DNA of 64,000 nucleotides, from NCBI RefSeq assembly GCF_024679095.1, contig NC_066531.1:10388234-10452233 (forward strand). Direction: 5' to 3'. The stretch comes from Eriocheir sinensis (lineage: Eukaryota > Arthropoda > Malacostraca > Decapoda > Varunidae). The position numbers and the translations under genes are program-made. Below the pieces are notes generated by a model that ran no database searches, was not told the DNA's origin, and saw only the letters and a list, made by a program, of their open reading frames with translations. Positions 33,346 through 45,394 of this stretch are shown here, in pieces; the first letter of the stretch is position 1, and every line of letters starts with the position of its first letter.

Positions 33346-33904
33346 ACTGACCTGAACTTGACCTGACCTCGAAGTACTGACCTCCCTGGACTAGCCAAAG
33401 ATTCATGTGACAACATATTTGCAAATTATTGTTTGATCTGTATGGTGCAGTGTATTGCATATCACAAAACTGCGTTTATCTCAAAATTGATTTTTTCGCA
33501 TATAATGTGAAACACTTCTGCGTATTTTATGCGATTTCGATAACTCTTTTTGCAAAATGTTTCTGCCTTGGGTATTTATAAAAAATGTGCATTGCCAGAT
33601 CTTATTTTCACCATTCATGTCTATTGCCGTTTTTTATGTCATGAATTTTAGCGAACGAAAAAATGACAATTTTACATAGTTTACCATAAATCAATATTTT
33701 CAGCTAGTTTTTTAGGAATGCACTTTGATGTATTTTAGCATGTATATTATTTGTGGTTGAAAGGGTATTACCGTGCTCTACATAATTTCTTTATCATTTC
33801 AACATTGCCAAAATATATCGCATTTGCATATATATGATTTTTTACGCAAAACTACTGCAACGAATTCGATAATAACTTGGGTTAGTAGGACCGGAAAACT
33901 GAAA
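33346..33904. other. AT-rich stretch, no feature recognised
   Basis: No open frame, repeat unit or motif that I can support. Confidence 0.6.
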
Positions 33905-34860
33905 GCATCAGCCGAGTAAAGGAACATCCACCTTTTGTTTAATAAGTCTATTTTTCCCTTCCTCATACTTTCCTAGCCTTATCACCTCGTCCACCTCCTC
34001 TGTCAGACTTCCGGCTTTTTCATTTAGGCTTGTCAGTATTTCTTTCACTTTAGTGATTTCACATCTCTCTCTCTCTCTCTCTCTGTGTACCCTCATTGGG
34101 ATTTTCTTCTCCTTAACACCCATGATTAATACACTCTTCTTCTCTGCCGATTTTCGAGCCAAATCTTCCTTAATTCTTATTAACTAGACAACTCACGCTC
34201 CATCTCCACTTTTCTGTCCCTTTCTTGTTGTTCCAGAATTTCTTTGAAACTTCATTTCTCATTTTAATTTTCTTTTCTCGATACAGTTATTTCTATATCA
34301 ACTAATTTCAGTATTTACCTTTACCCTTTTCAGTATTTCTTCTTTAACCATTACTTTTATCTTGTTTTCCATGTTGACATTACTGGCACTTCACGTTTTC
34401 ATTTTTTCGTTTTCCTCAATTAGTTTTCTGACTTCTTCCTCTCTGGCAACTGGCTCCTTCTTCAGATCATCCACAATGTCAACAAATTTTCTAAAGTCCT
34501 CCATCAGACTCCTAACCTCCTTCTTTGAGTTTCTTTCTCCAGTCGTTTGATGCTTGTCCACATTCCCGGGGCTGGCATTGCTGCCGGCGAAAAGCCACCA
34601 AAACCATAGTCAGATTCGTACACAATGTTTATCTGGTCCTCCTCACCCGACGCCATCTTGCCTGGGCTGGTCCGGCCGCGGCAGTTGTTTACACTTCCAT
34701 TGGCAACTTTTCTTCGATTTCTTTATGTTCACTTATCCCTTTCGGAAACGGGACCTACCGTACTGCCCTATCCCCAGGCCCTGACCTCACAAAATGTAGG
34801 CAAATGTGTCGAATTCCTGGTCCATAGGCAGAGCGGATCGGCGTGATGTTTACGTCTCGG
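33905..34860 (-). pseudogene. LINE ORF1 (coiled coil plus RRM-like), copy 1
   Basis: The minus strand encodes KSVLIMGVKEKKIPMRVHRE, ITKVKEILTSLNEKAGSL and DEVIRLGKYEEGKNRLIKQK, matching copies at 48851-50060 and 45950-46480. The fold suggested by VLIMGVKE...KYEEGKNRLIK is an RRM-like RNA-binding domain of a LINE ORF1. Upstream coiled-coil sequence is broken by stops. A (CT)n run (34069-34084) sits in the coding part. Confidence 0.65.
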
Positions 34861-34881
34861 CGTCCCGGGGGTGAGTGTGTG

Positions 34882-36481
34882 CAGTGTTGCCACCAAGAGT
34901 TTTTGGAAATCTGAGCTGTATGCCCCAAAAAATCTGTAGAAATCTGTAGATCCTAAAATGTCAATGTAGGCTATTCCTGGTATGGATTCGAAGTTTTTAT
35001 ATAAGTCTTTTTCAGTAATTACTGCAGTTAACCCATCTTCAACAACCTTTATCTAATTGTTTTTACGTTTAATTTTCCTATTTTTATAGAAATTGAACGC
35101 CCCTACAATCTTGAGATAATCTAAACAAATCTGACCTAATCTAAGCTAATCAGATCTGACCTAACGTAACTTAACCTATTTTATTGTATCCTAACCTAAC
35201 CTTATCCACCAGGAGTAAGAAATAAATCTTTCTTAACAACAAAAAAAAGAAATATGAATATATGAAAATTATCTGGCCACAAAAGACACAAAAAACATGG
35301 AGTACGCCTACATATTGTAAATATTATGCCTACCCCCAATTCCCAACTACCCAACATTCCTTTAAAGCCGTTGCACAAGATAGCTACAATACAGAAAACA
35401 ATCACAAAGCTACAGCTCAAGAAACCTCGACATACTATATTCCACTACAGGCTTTACATAATGCACAAGCAACAAAAATTCAGCATTCATGCAGTTCATG
35501 CAACCCAAGCGTGCCCCATTTCATATGCCTATCTATATTATGCTAAACAAAAGGCTCTCAAGCCTTTCCTTCCATGGCACACTGCACAATGTTTCATATA
35601 GGTACGGCACACCTTGCACTGGTGTAATGTATGTGCCGCAAGATGACACACACACTTAAGGAATCACTGGACTAAACCCAAGCAAAATCAAGTGGAATCA
35701 AAAGGAATACAGACCAATATCAGGTAATGCGTCCAGGCTTAAAGGCAACAGAACCTCAGAACAAACTCACCAGTCTGGTCGTGCGGTACAAGTCAAAATA
35801 AAAGAGATGCACAGCGTGGCCGTAGGGCACACCACGGATAGTGTTTATATGATAGGGTGACCAGACGTCCCCGGTTTCCGGGGACAGTCCCCGTTTTCAG
35901 TTACCTGTCCCCGGCTACTGATGTCCCCGGAAATGTCCCCGGTTTTCACTGTGACTGAAAGATCCGAAAACAAACACGAAAATGTTGACCAAACTATACG
36001 TATATAGTTGCGCACCGTACTACTCGCACTGTACAGTGTACATTGTATATAACTAAGGAAATGATAAACAGCTTTGCACGGCATAATTTGCGAGATTGTC
36101 TTCCAATGACATACAAATTGTTAATCAATTGAATTTTTGTTCACTTCCTTTGTAATTTAGGATAAATAGGGTGAGATAAACTTTTGAATGCTGCTTTATG
36201 AATGGTAAGGGCAGTGTCCCCGTTTTAGTTTTTCAATGACAAAAACACTACATGTTTTGGAGGTTTTTACGCCACTGAACCGAAAATGTCCCCGGATTTT
36301 GTCTCTGATATCTGGTCACCTTATTATATATTATATAATATTTTTTATGACCAACTTCTATACTATTTGTTCTTGTGGGAAAATCTGTAGATTTCCCTCA
36401 TTTATCGGAGAAAATCTGACAGTCTGAAAGGAAGCAATAAATCTGTAGATTTCAGATTAATATGTAGAAGTGGCAATACTG
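34882..36481. mobile_element. Non-autonomous hAT element, 1.6 kb
   Basis: Left CAGTGTTGCCAC and right (reverse complement) CAGTATTGCCAC termini are flanked by identical 8-bp AGTGTGTG (34874-34881, 36482-36489). CAGTGTTGCC-type ends and 8-bp duplications are standard hAT features. Subterminal AATCTGTAGA words recur at both ends. No transposase is encoded. A second hAT-like element is nested inside. Confidence 0.8.
35853..36323. mobile_element. Nested hAT-like MITE with GTCCCCGG repeats
   Basis: Termini TAGGGTGACCAGA and TAAGGTGACCAGA (reverse complement of the right end) are inverted repeats. Flanks TTATATGA and TTATATAT agree at six of eight positions. GTCCCCGG/CCGGGGAC words recur near the left end (35867-35942) and again near the right (36212-36300). 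Non-coding. Confidence 0.7.
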
Positions 36482-36489
36482 AGTGTGTG

Positions 36490-36945
36490 TGTGTGGGGGG
36501 GGGGGGTGTATTTACCTATTTGTATTTATCTATTTGTATTACACAGGGTCTTATATATTTTTCTTCTATGTGGTGACCAAACAATAGTTGCATACTCTAA
36601 CTTTGATCTAATCAATTTTGTTCTTTTTTACTGTATCATGTCCCCATCTCAGTAGTGAAATGTCACTCGAATATTCTGCAGTAAACTATGTTTCCCAAAA
36701 TGTCGTATGTATATGCTTCTCATGTGCCAGTTTATCTTGTAATATGATTCCTAAGTCTTTTTCTTCCTTCATTGTGTCGATGATTGTCCCTCCCATCTTC
36801 TACACTCCACATAGTCTATTTTTACTTTTTCCCATTTTCATTTTGTGGCATTTCTTTTCGTTTTCGTTTTCGTTTCTTTACTCCATTCAGGTATCTCATT
36901 TTAATATTCCTGCAGCTTAATACAATCACCATCATCTCTTAATTT
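36490..36945 (-). mobile_element. CR1-like LINE 3' part
   Basis: Minus strand, from the 3' tail (TACAAATAGGTAAATACACC next to a G/GT run at 36482-36507) back into RT C-terminal sequence. Fragments resembling KKxMPQNENGK, DGRDNHRHNEGRKRLRNHI and a YTYDILGNIVYC-like stretch appear in shifting frames. Heavily decayed. Confidence 0.6.
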
Positions 36946-36954
36946 TCAATTTCC

Positions 36955-39900
36955 CCTTCTTGCATGGGGGGGGGGGCACAAATTCCCTCAGAGAGGGCTC
37001 CCATTTTCGCTCCCGACCCGAGAAGTGTTTTGATAACTCCTCAAACTTCTTCTTTACCAACTTCTGCAACATTCGCACATACACCAAGCCTCGGAGTCCC
37101 CGCCTGGGGGGGGGACCACAAATTCCCCCAGGGAGGACTCCCCTTCTGGCTGCCGACCCGAGAGGTGTCTTGATAACTCCTCGAACCTCTTTCTTCTCAA
37201 TTTCTGCAACATTCGCGGTCTTCGCTCTAATTTTCATTCTGTGGAACAACATATCTCCTCCTCTAAACCTCACCTTCTCTTCCTTACCGAAACACAGGTT
37301 TCTGAGGCTACTGACAGCAATCTCTACTCTGTTCCCTCCTACTATTTCTATCCTAAATTTCAATCCAAAGCTGGTTGTTGCGCCTACGTGCGCAACGACA
37401 TCACTTGCTCTCGTGCCCACGACCTTGACTCTTCTGAATTTTCCACCATCTGGCTAAGACTTCATTGTCATTCTATTACTAAATACATCTGTGCTGTTTA
37501 TCTCTCACCTAACTCTACCAACTATGTAAAATTCTTTGACTATTTGAATTCTAAAGTGGAGCACATCTTGACCCACTCTCCCTTCGCTGCAATCTCCATC
37601 CTAGGAGATTTCAATGTTCACCACCAACTTTGGCTTTCATCCTCTTTCACTGACCATCCTGGTGAACAAGCCTTCAACTTTGCTATCCTCAACGACCTAG
37701 AGCAGTTGGTCCAGCACCCTACACGTATTCCCGACCGTGTTGGAGATCGGCCCAACATTCTAGACCTCTTCCTTACCTCAAACCCTTCTGCTTATTCTGT
37801 CAAACTGTTCTCTCCGTTGGGCTCCTCCGATCACAATCTTATTTCTGCATCCTGTTCTATCGCTCCTGTACACCCTCTGGACCCACCGAAGAGGCGATGC
37901 TTCTGGCACTTTGCTTCAGCTCGGTGGGACGACCTGAGAATGTAATTTTCCGATTTCCCGTGGAATGATTATTGCTTCCAGGATAGAGACCCCTCTGTGT
38001 GTGCTCAGCGCATCACAGAGGTGATTGTCTCTGGAATGGAGGCATACATTCCTCGTTCTTTCTCTACTCCTCACGCTAAAAAGCCTTGGTTTAATCACTC
38101 TTGTTCTCGTGCTGTCAATGATATAGAGGTAGCTCACAAAAGGTACCAGAGCCTTCAAACTAATGCTAATTATGAACTTTACATTTCTGCCCGAAATCGT
38201 GCCAAATCTATTCTCCGACTAACCAAAAATTCTTTCATTAATAGAAAATGTCAAAACCGTGCTTTCTCTAACTCTTCCCGTGACCTCTGGCATCTAGCCA
38301 AAAACATCTCGTCCAACTTCACTTCTTCATCTTTCCTTCCACTCCTCAGTCCTGACGGCAACACTGTCGTCTCATCTATCTCTAAGGCTGAACTCTTCTC
38401 TCAAACATTTTCTAAAAACTCCACTCTGGACGATTCTGGGCATATTCCTCCTACTCATCCCCCCTCTGACTCCTTTATGCCTGTTATAAAGATTCTTCAA
38501 AATGATGTTTTCTATGCCCTCTCTGGCCTCAATCCTCAGAAGGCTTATGGACCTGATGGAGTGCCTCCTGTTGTCCTTAAAAACTGTGCCTCCGTGCTGT
38601 CACCCTGCCTGGTCAAACTCTTTCGTCTCTGCCTGTCAACATCTACCTTTCCTTCTTGCTGGAAGTATGCCTTCATACAGCCTGTACCTAAGAAGGGTGA
38701 CCGCTCCAATCCCTCAAACTACCGTCCTATAGCTTTACTTTCTTGTCTATCTAAAGCTTTTGAATCAATCCTTAACCGGAAGATTCAAAAGCACCTTTCC
38801 ACTTCTGACCTTCTGTCTGATCGCCAGTATGGGTTCCGCAAGGGGCGTTCTACTGGTGATCTCCTAGCCTTCTTAACTGACTCTTGGTCATCCTCTCTTA
38901 GCCGTTTCGGTGAAACTTTTGCTATTGCGCTGGACATATCAAAAGCTTTTGATAGGGTCTGACACAAATCTTTGCTTTCTAAACTACCCTCCTACGGTTT
39001 ATATCCTTCTCTCTGTACCTTTATCTCCAGTTTCCTTTCTGACCGTTATATTTCTGCCGTGGTAGACGGTCACTGTTCTTCCCCTAAATCTATTAACAGT
39101 GGTGTCCCACAGGGTTCTGTCCTATCTCCCACTCTTTTTCTGTTGTTCATTGATGATCTTCTTTCCAAAACGAACTGTCCTATCCATTCCTACGCCGATG
39201 ATTCCACTCTGCATTACTCAACTTCTTTTAATAGAAGACCCACCCTTCAGGAACTTAACGACTCAAGGCTGGAGGCTGCAGAACGCTTAGCCTCAGACCT
39301 TACTATTATTTCCGATTGGGGCAAGAAGAACCTGGTGTCCTTCAACGCCTCAAAAACACAGTTTCTCCACCTATCCACTCGACACAATCTTCCAAACAAC
39401 TATCCCCTATTCTCTGACAACACCCAGCTATCACCTTCCTCAACACTAAACATCCTCGGTCTATCCTTAACTCAAAATCTCAACTGGAAACTTCATATCT
39501 CATCTCTTACTAAATCAACTTCCTCGAGGCTGGGCGTTCTGTACCGTCTCCGCCAGTTCTTCTCCCCTGCACAGTTGCTGTCCATATACAGGGGCCTTGT
39601 CCGCCCTCGTATGGAGTATGCATCTCATGTGTGGGGGGGCTCCACTCACACAGCTCTTCTGGACAGAGTGGAGGCTAAGGCTCTTCGTCTCATTAGCTCT
39701 CCTCCTCATACTGATAGTCTTCTACCTCTTAAATTTCGCCGCGATGTTGCCTCTCTTTCTATCTTCTATTGATATTTCCGCGCTGACTGCTCTTCTGAAC
39801 TTGCTAACTGCATGCCTCACCCCCTCCCGCGGCCCCGCTGCACTCGACTTTCTACTCATGTTCATCCCAATACTGTCCAAACCCCTTATGCAAGAGTTAA

Positions 39901-40160
39901 CCAGCATCTTCACTCTTTCATCCCTCACGCTGGTAAACTCTGGAACAATCTTCCTTCATCTGTATTTCCTCCTGCCTACGACTTGAACTCTTTCAAGAGG
40001 AGGGTATCAGGACACCTCTCCTCCCGTATTTGATCTTCCTTTCGGACACCTCTTTTGTTTCTTTTTTAGGAGCAGCGAGTAGCGGGCTTTTTTTTTATTA
40101 TTGTTTTATTTTTTTGTGTGCCCTTGAGCTACCTCCTTTGTTGTAAAAAAAAAAAAAAAA
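36955..40160 (+). mobile_element. LINE family J, longest copy, ends in poly(A)
   Basis: Spans the endonuclease, RT and C-terminus and ends CCTTTGTTGTAAAAAA at 40140-40160. The 5' portion contains a tandem duplication of about 141 bases (36978 and 37119, ACAAATTCC...TGCAACATTCGC) separated by G runs. No ORF1 is visible. The upstream neighbour is an opposite-strand CR1-like LINE, so the copy may be 5'-truncated. Confidence 0.9.
37100..40033 (+). pseudogene. LINE family J ORF2: endonuclease-RT, three nonsense codons
   Basis: One reading frame stays open from upstream of 37166 to the stop after SGHLSSRI at 40033, except for TAA 37943-37945, TGA 38960-38962 and TGA 39770-39772. Sister copies have Tyr, Trp and Arg codons there. 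Endonuclease: [50 protein letters not shown] and [80 protein letters not shown] and SYADDSTLHYST. The C-terminal region has YARVNQHLHSFIPHAGKLWN. Belongs to the Jockey/CR1 group of LINEs; exact clade unresolved. Confidence 0.92.
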
Positions 40161-43030
40161 ATCGCTGTCTTCGTTTTAGTTTTCCTTCTGTGGAACACCA
40201 TCTCTCCTCCACTAAACCTCACCTTCTTTTCCTCACCGAAACACAGGTCCCAGGGGCTACTGACAGCAGTCTCTAATTTGTTCCCTCCTACTATCTCTAT
40301 CCTAAATTTCAATCCAAAGCTGGATGTTGTACCTACGTGCGCAACGACATCACTTGCTCTCGTGCCCACGACCTTGACTCTTCTGAATTCTCCACCATCT
40401 GGTCGAGACTTAATTGTCACTATATTACTAAATACATCTGTGCTGTTTTTCTCTCACCCAACTCTACCAACTATGTATTTTTTGTTTTACTATTTGAACT
40501 CCAATGTGGAGCACATCTTGACTAACATTCCCTTCGCTGAAATTTCGATCCTTGGAGATTTCAATGTTCACCACCAGCTTTGGCTTTCATCCTATTTCAC
40601 TGACCAGCCTGGTGAACAATCCTACAACTTTGCTCTCCTCAGTGATCTAGAGCAGTTGGTTCAGCACCCTACTCGTATTCCCGATCGCCTTTGAGACACG
40701 CACAATATTCTCCACCTCTTCCTAATCTCTAATAATTCAGCTTATTCTATTAAACTGTTCTTTCCGTTGGGCTCCTCCGATCATAACCTTATTTCTGTAT
40801 CCTGTCCTATTGCTCCTGTACATCCTCTGGACTCACCGAAGAGGTGATGCTTCTGGCATTTTACTTCCGCTCGGTGGGACGACCTGAGGATGTACTTTTT
40901 TTCGGATTTCCCGTGGAATGATTACTGCTTCCAGGAGAGAGACCCGTCTGTGTGTGCCCAGCGTTTCACAAAAGTGTTTGTCTCTGGAATGCAGTACTTT
41001 CTCTACCTCCCATGTTAAAAAAACCTTGGTTCAATCGCGCGTGTTGTCGTGCAATCAAAGATAGTGAGGCAGCTCACAAAAGGTACTCGAGCCTTCGCTC
41101 TCCTGTTAATCATGATCTTTACATTTCCGTCCGGAATCGTGTCAGATCTATTCTCCGACTTACCAAAAAATCTTTCATTAATAGAAAGTACGACAACCTT
41201 GCTTTCTCTAATTCTTCCAGAGATTTCTGGCAGCTGGCCAAAACTTCTTTATCTTTCCCTCCTCTACTTAACCCTGACGGCAAAACCGCAGCCACATCTG
41301 TCTCTAAGGCTGAACTCTTCGCTTAAATTTTCCCTAAAATCTCCTCTCTGGACGATTCTGGACATACTCCTCCAACTCATCCCCCCTCTGACTCCACTAT
41401 GCCTGTTATTAAGATTCTTAAGAATGACGTTTTCTATGCTCTCTCTGATCTCTTTTTTCAGAAGGCTTATGGGCCTAATGAAGTGCCTCCTATTGTCGTT
41501 AAAAAAATGTGCTTTTGTGCTATCACCCTGCCTGGTCAAACTCTTTCGTCTCTGCCTTTTAACATCTACCTTTCTTTCCTGCTGGAAGTACGCCTGCATA
41601 CAGCCTGTGCCCAAGAAGGGTGACCGCTCCAAGACCTCAAACTACCGCCCTGTCTTTCCGTCCCTCCGTTGTACCGTTCCTGTCTTTCTTAAGCTTTTGA
41701 ATCGATCCTTAACAGGAAGATTCATTAGCATATATCCACTTCTGACCTTCTATCTGATCGCCAGTATGGCTTCCCCAAGTAGCGTTCTATTGGTGATCTT
41801 GCTTTCTTAACTGACTCCTGGTCATCCGCTCTTAGACGTTTTGGTTAAACTTTTACAGTTCCGATAGAAATTTCGAAAACTTTCGATAGAGTCTGGCACA
41901 ACTGCTTTTTAAACTACCCTCCTACGGATTCTATCCCTCTCTCTGTATCTTTATCTTCAGTTTCCTTTCCGGACGGTATATCTCTGCTGTGGTAGACGGT
42001 CACTGTTCTTTCCCTAAACCCATCAACAGTGGTGTCCCGCAGGGCTCTGTCCTGTTTCTCACTCTGTTTCTAATATTCATCAGTAATCTTTCCACAACAA
42101 GCTGTCATATCCACTTGTGCGCCGACGACTCTACTTTGCAGTATTCAACTTCTTTCACAGAAGACTCCAGACAAGAGGCTGCAGAATGCTTAACCTTACA
42201 CCTTGCTATCATTTTCGATTGGGGTAGAAGGAACCTGGTGTCCTTCAATGCCTCAAACCTCAATTTCTCGACCTATCAACTCGACATAATCTTTCAAACA
42301 CCTATCCCCTATTCTTTGACAACACTCAGCTATCACTTTCTTCTACAATAAATATCCTTCGCCCATCCTTAACTCAAAATCTTAACTGGAAACTTCACAT
42401 TTCTTCTGTCACTAAATCAGGTCCCTCGAGTTTCGGCGTTCTGTACCGTCTCCGCCAGTTCTCTTCCCCCGCACAGTTGCTATCCATATGCAGGGGCCTT
42501 GTAGGTCCTCGTATGGAGTATGCATCTTACGTGTGGGGGGCGTCACTCACGCAGTCTTTTTTTAACAGAATATAGTCTAAGTGTCTTCGTCTCATCAACT
42601 CCCCTCCTCTTACTGACAGTCTTCTACCTCTTAAACTCCGCCGCCATGTTACATCCTTTTCTATTTTCTATCTATATATCCACGCTGACTGCTCTTCTGA
42701 ACTTGCTAGCTGCATGCCTACCCCCCTAACGCGGTCCCGCTGCACACGACTTTCTACTCACGCTCATCCCTATACTGTCAAAATTCCTTATGCAAGAGTT
42801 AACCAGCATCTTCACTCTTTTTCCCCTCACGCTGGTAAAATCTGGAACAATCCTTCACCTGTATTTTATTGTGCTTACGATTTGAACTCTTTCAAAAGGA
42901 GGGTATCAGGACACCTAACCTTACGAAATTGACATATCTTTTGGCCACTCCTCTTAACTCCTAATAGCAACAGTGATTTGCGGGCTTATTTTCATTATTA
43001 TTTTTATTTATTTTGCCCTCATGTAGTGCT
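40161..43030 (+). pseudogene. LINE family J, second head-to-tail copy, heavily mutated
   Basis: Begins right after the poly(A) of the first copy at TCGCTGTCTTCGTTTTAG, inside the endonuclease start, and follows the same order: [69 protein letters not shown] and the C-terminal LNSFKRRVSGHL. Many frameshifts, stops and small deletions. It ends near 43030 in a short, degraded 3' tail followed by (AT)n. It is clearly older than its upstream neighbour. Confidence 0.85.
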
Positions 43031-43046
43031 TTACCTTTTCTGGCAT

Positions 43047-43048
<2 letters not shown>

Positions 43049-43137
<89 letters not shown>
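43049..43137. repeat. (AT)n microsatellite
   Basis: About 44 AT units. The following envelope-like frame starts at its edge, so any upstream part of that gene is lost. Confidence 0.95.
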
Positions 43138-43141
<4 letters not shown>

Positions 43142-44630
43142 GACGCCATACGGGCTACCAAGACTAGGGAATCAAAGGCACCTTCTAGTACCAACTCTCT
43201 GTCTCTTTTTCAACTACTGGAGGATAGGATTCTGTTTTTACGGGGAAAGGTTGATGAGGTAAACATGGATTATAGTTTTCACTCAGTTCACTCTCGGGTA
43301 AAGAGGGTTGCTCAACATCGTTGGGTCCGCCTCAAAGTTCCTTTTCGGTACGGCTACCGACGAGGACGTTCGCGATTTGCGGGACCTCTACGCTCATGTA
43401 CTTTCCTTTGCGGCTCGAAATCGCAGGGTGATCAACGCCAATTGTAGAAAACTTGCGCAATTGCATACTAACATTGAGGAACTGCTAGAGCAGACAAATA
43501 AGATGGTAGAGGTTATCAACATAGTTGTCAAACAGATCGACCAGGTGAATCAGTTTCTCCTCCTAGATCAGGCCTTGCATGTATTGGAAAACGTCATTAA
43601 CTCCGTCGCAAGGGCAAATCAGCAGGTTATTAGCAACATGGTTGATGCAGCGCACGGTAGAGTCACACCTGCCTTGTTCCCTCTACACGATTTGAGAACG
43701 ACTGTCCAGATCGGGTATCAAAATTATAGCCTAACGCCCTTATTCACCCCGGACATGAGTCAATATTTTTACCCCTTGATTGAGTCCAGCCTCACCCCTG
43801 ATGCCATAATCATTCATGTTCCATTTCAGACGGCGGACGTGTTTGAGGCACACGAAATTGTCCTGTTCCTTTTCAGCTAAGGACAGTGTGTTAGCCCTGG
43901 ACACGTCCCCGTCTCTTGTTCTAATCGTGAAGGATTTCGCTCTGTATTCAACGGGTAGCTACTCACTCTTGCAGTATTGCAAGGAGACGGTCTTCGGGCG
44001 ATTCTGTTGCTCTGCGTCTCTCTTTGCCTTCCTACCAGTTCGGGGAGGGGTATGCGAGATCGCCCTCACCCGCGTGAACGCGTCTGACGCTCTTTCCCTG
44101 TGCCCTTACAAGCAGCTAACACCAACGCCTGTTTTCCATAAGAACTTTTAGGGTCTGCATTATTTTTATTTCCTCAGTCATTCTATGTATCGGTCATCTG
44201 CCCGGAGGGTACCACTTATCAACGGGTTACTGGTCACTATGCCATAGCGGAAGCATGCTATATCCGCTCCACTAACATAACAACGTACCCGTCCCGGATC
44301 CGTCTGGTTTTCACGGCCAATATTTCCCATCGAGTGTTTCCTCTACGGTCTCTCGATGACATTCATTTCTCCAGCATCTCGTATGTGACTAATTCCCTTA
44401 ATTCATTGTCTTTCGCAAACAAAACAGAGTTTGCGGAAACCCTGGAGGAAACGCTGCCCGATTATTTGCATCTCCCCTACCTGTACCCTGGATTTTTTGT
44501 ACCAATGTTTCTGATGTTCGTCAGTCTCGTCGTCATGTGCTACCTTATTAGGAGGAACTCTGTCCTGCACGATTATTTGGTTGTGCAGACACGGCGACTG
44601 GATGCAGGGAGGCCACTGGCAAGGTAGTTT
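43136..44630 (+). pseudogene. F-type envelope glycoprotein relic (errantivirus/baculovirus-F-like)
   Basis: Old viral or retroelement envelope, broken in several places. Visible pieces in order: an N-terminal segment ending in a furin-type RVKR site (about 43295-43306); after a frame change, a FLFGTATDEDVRDL stretch of the kind that follows the fusion peptide in baculovirus F and errantivirus Env proteins; a long heptad-rich region (about 43400-43640); a further frame change near 43860; a Cys-containing segment near 43970-44110; a stop near 44149; and a final open frame with a transmembrane segment (LYPGFFVPMFLMFVSLVVMC, about 44480-44540) and a short basic tail. The N-terminal signal peptide is missing. 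No gag or pol is adjacent. At least three frame breaks or stops make it non-functional. Confidence 0.8.
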
Positions 44631-45390
44631 TTCCTTTTCTCAGACAAGTCAGGGGACAGAAACCTGGCTGCTCCTATCCTTAACATTGTACTGTGTTTCA
44701 CTACTGTATTTTTTTTTTAGGAGCTAGATGAACCTTTCATTGTCTGTAACTATGCCAGTTGATAGTTTCTTATACATGTGTCCTTATATTTATCTTTTGA
44801 GAGGTTTCTTATGTTTCATATCCCACACGTTGTGGTTTCCCTCTCACTATTTATATTATAACTCCACATCTGTTCTTACATAGCCAGTGTTTTAATGTAA
44901 TTGTATCATAGGCAGTCTGCTTGACAAACTCCCACTATGTATGTTCATGGTAACTAGACTGCTATTTAGATTTTTGTATATCGCGAGGTCGCGATCACTG
45001 GTAGATGACCGAGCAGTGTTATGGTAGGATATCAATGTATTATTATTATTTAATATCACCACGAATTAGGCATACAATTGTCAATGGAAAAACCCACGAC
45101 AGATAGATCACGCCACCTTATAGGAATGTCGTCCGTCAGTGTTTACCGTCTCAGTTTTGTATACTTCGCACTCCGATGGTGCGTGGAGGTCACCTTGACA
45201 TACGTGACCAATTGTAACAATTATTTTCCAACCTGTAACTCGCCACTCCTTCACGAGAGTCCGACTGACACACAACGACAGTCGCTCTCGCTCCGTCGCT
45301 TCTTGTACATAAAGGCTACGAATATAATTCGCCTTAAGGAAGCTGAAGTCTTAATCAACACCCTTTAAACGCCCCCCGACAAGTCCGTTA
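44631..45390. other. Non-coding tract after the envelope relic, possible LTR
   Basis: No protein similarity. A TATA-like ACATAAAGG near 45307 followed by a stop-rich 80-base stretch could be promoter and R/U5 of a 3' LTR, because an LTR is expected just downstream of env in errantiviruses. No second LTR or primer-binding site is in the window, so this is only a suggestion. Confidence 0.3.
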
Positions 45391-45394
45391 CACC

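Noticed and set aside
43136..44630. A functional captured envelope gene
   Set aside because: Several frame changes and a stop separate its parts, and the N-terminal signal region is missing.
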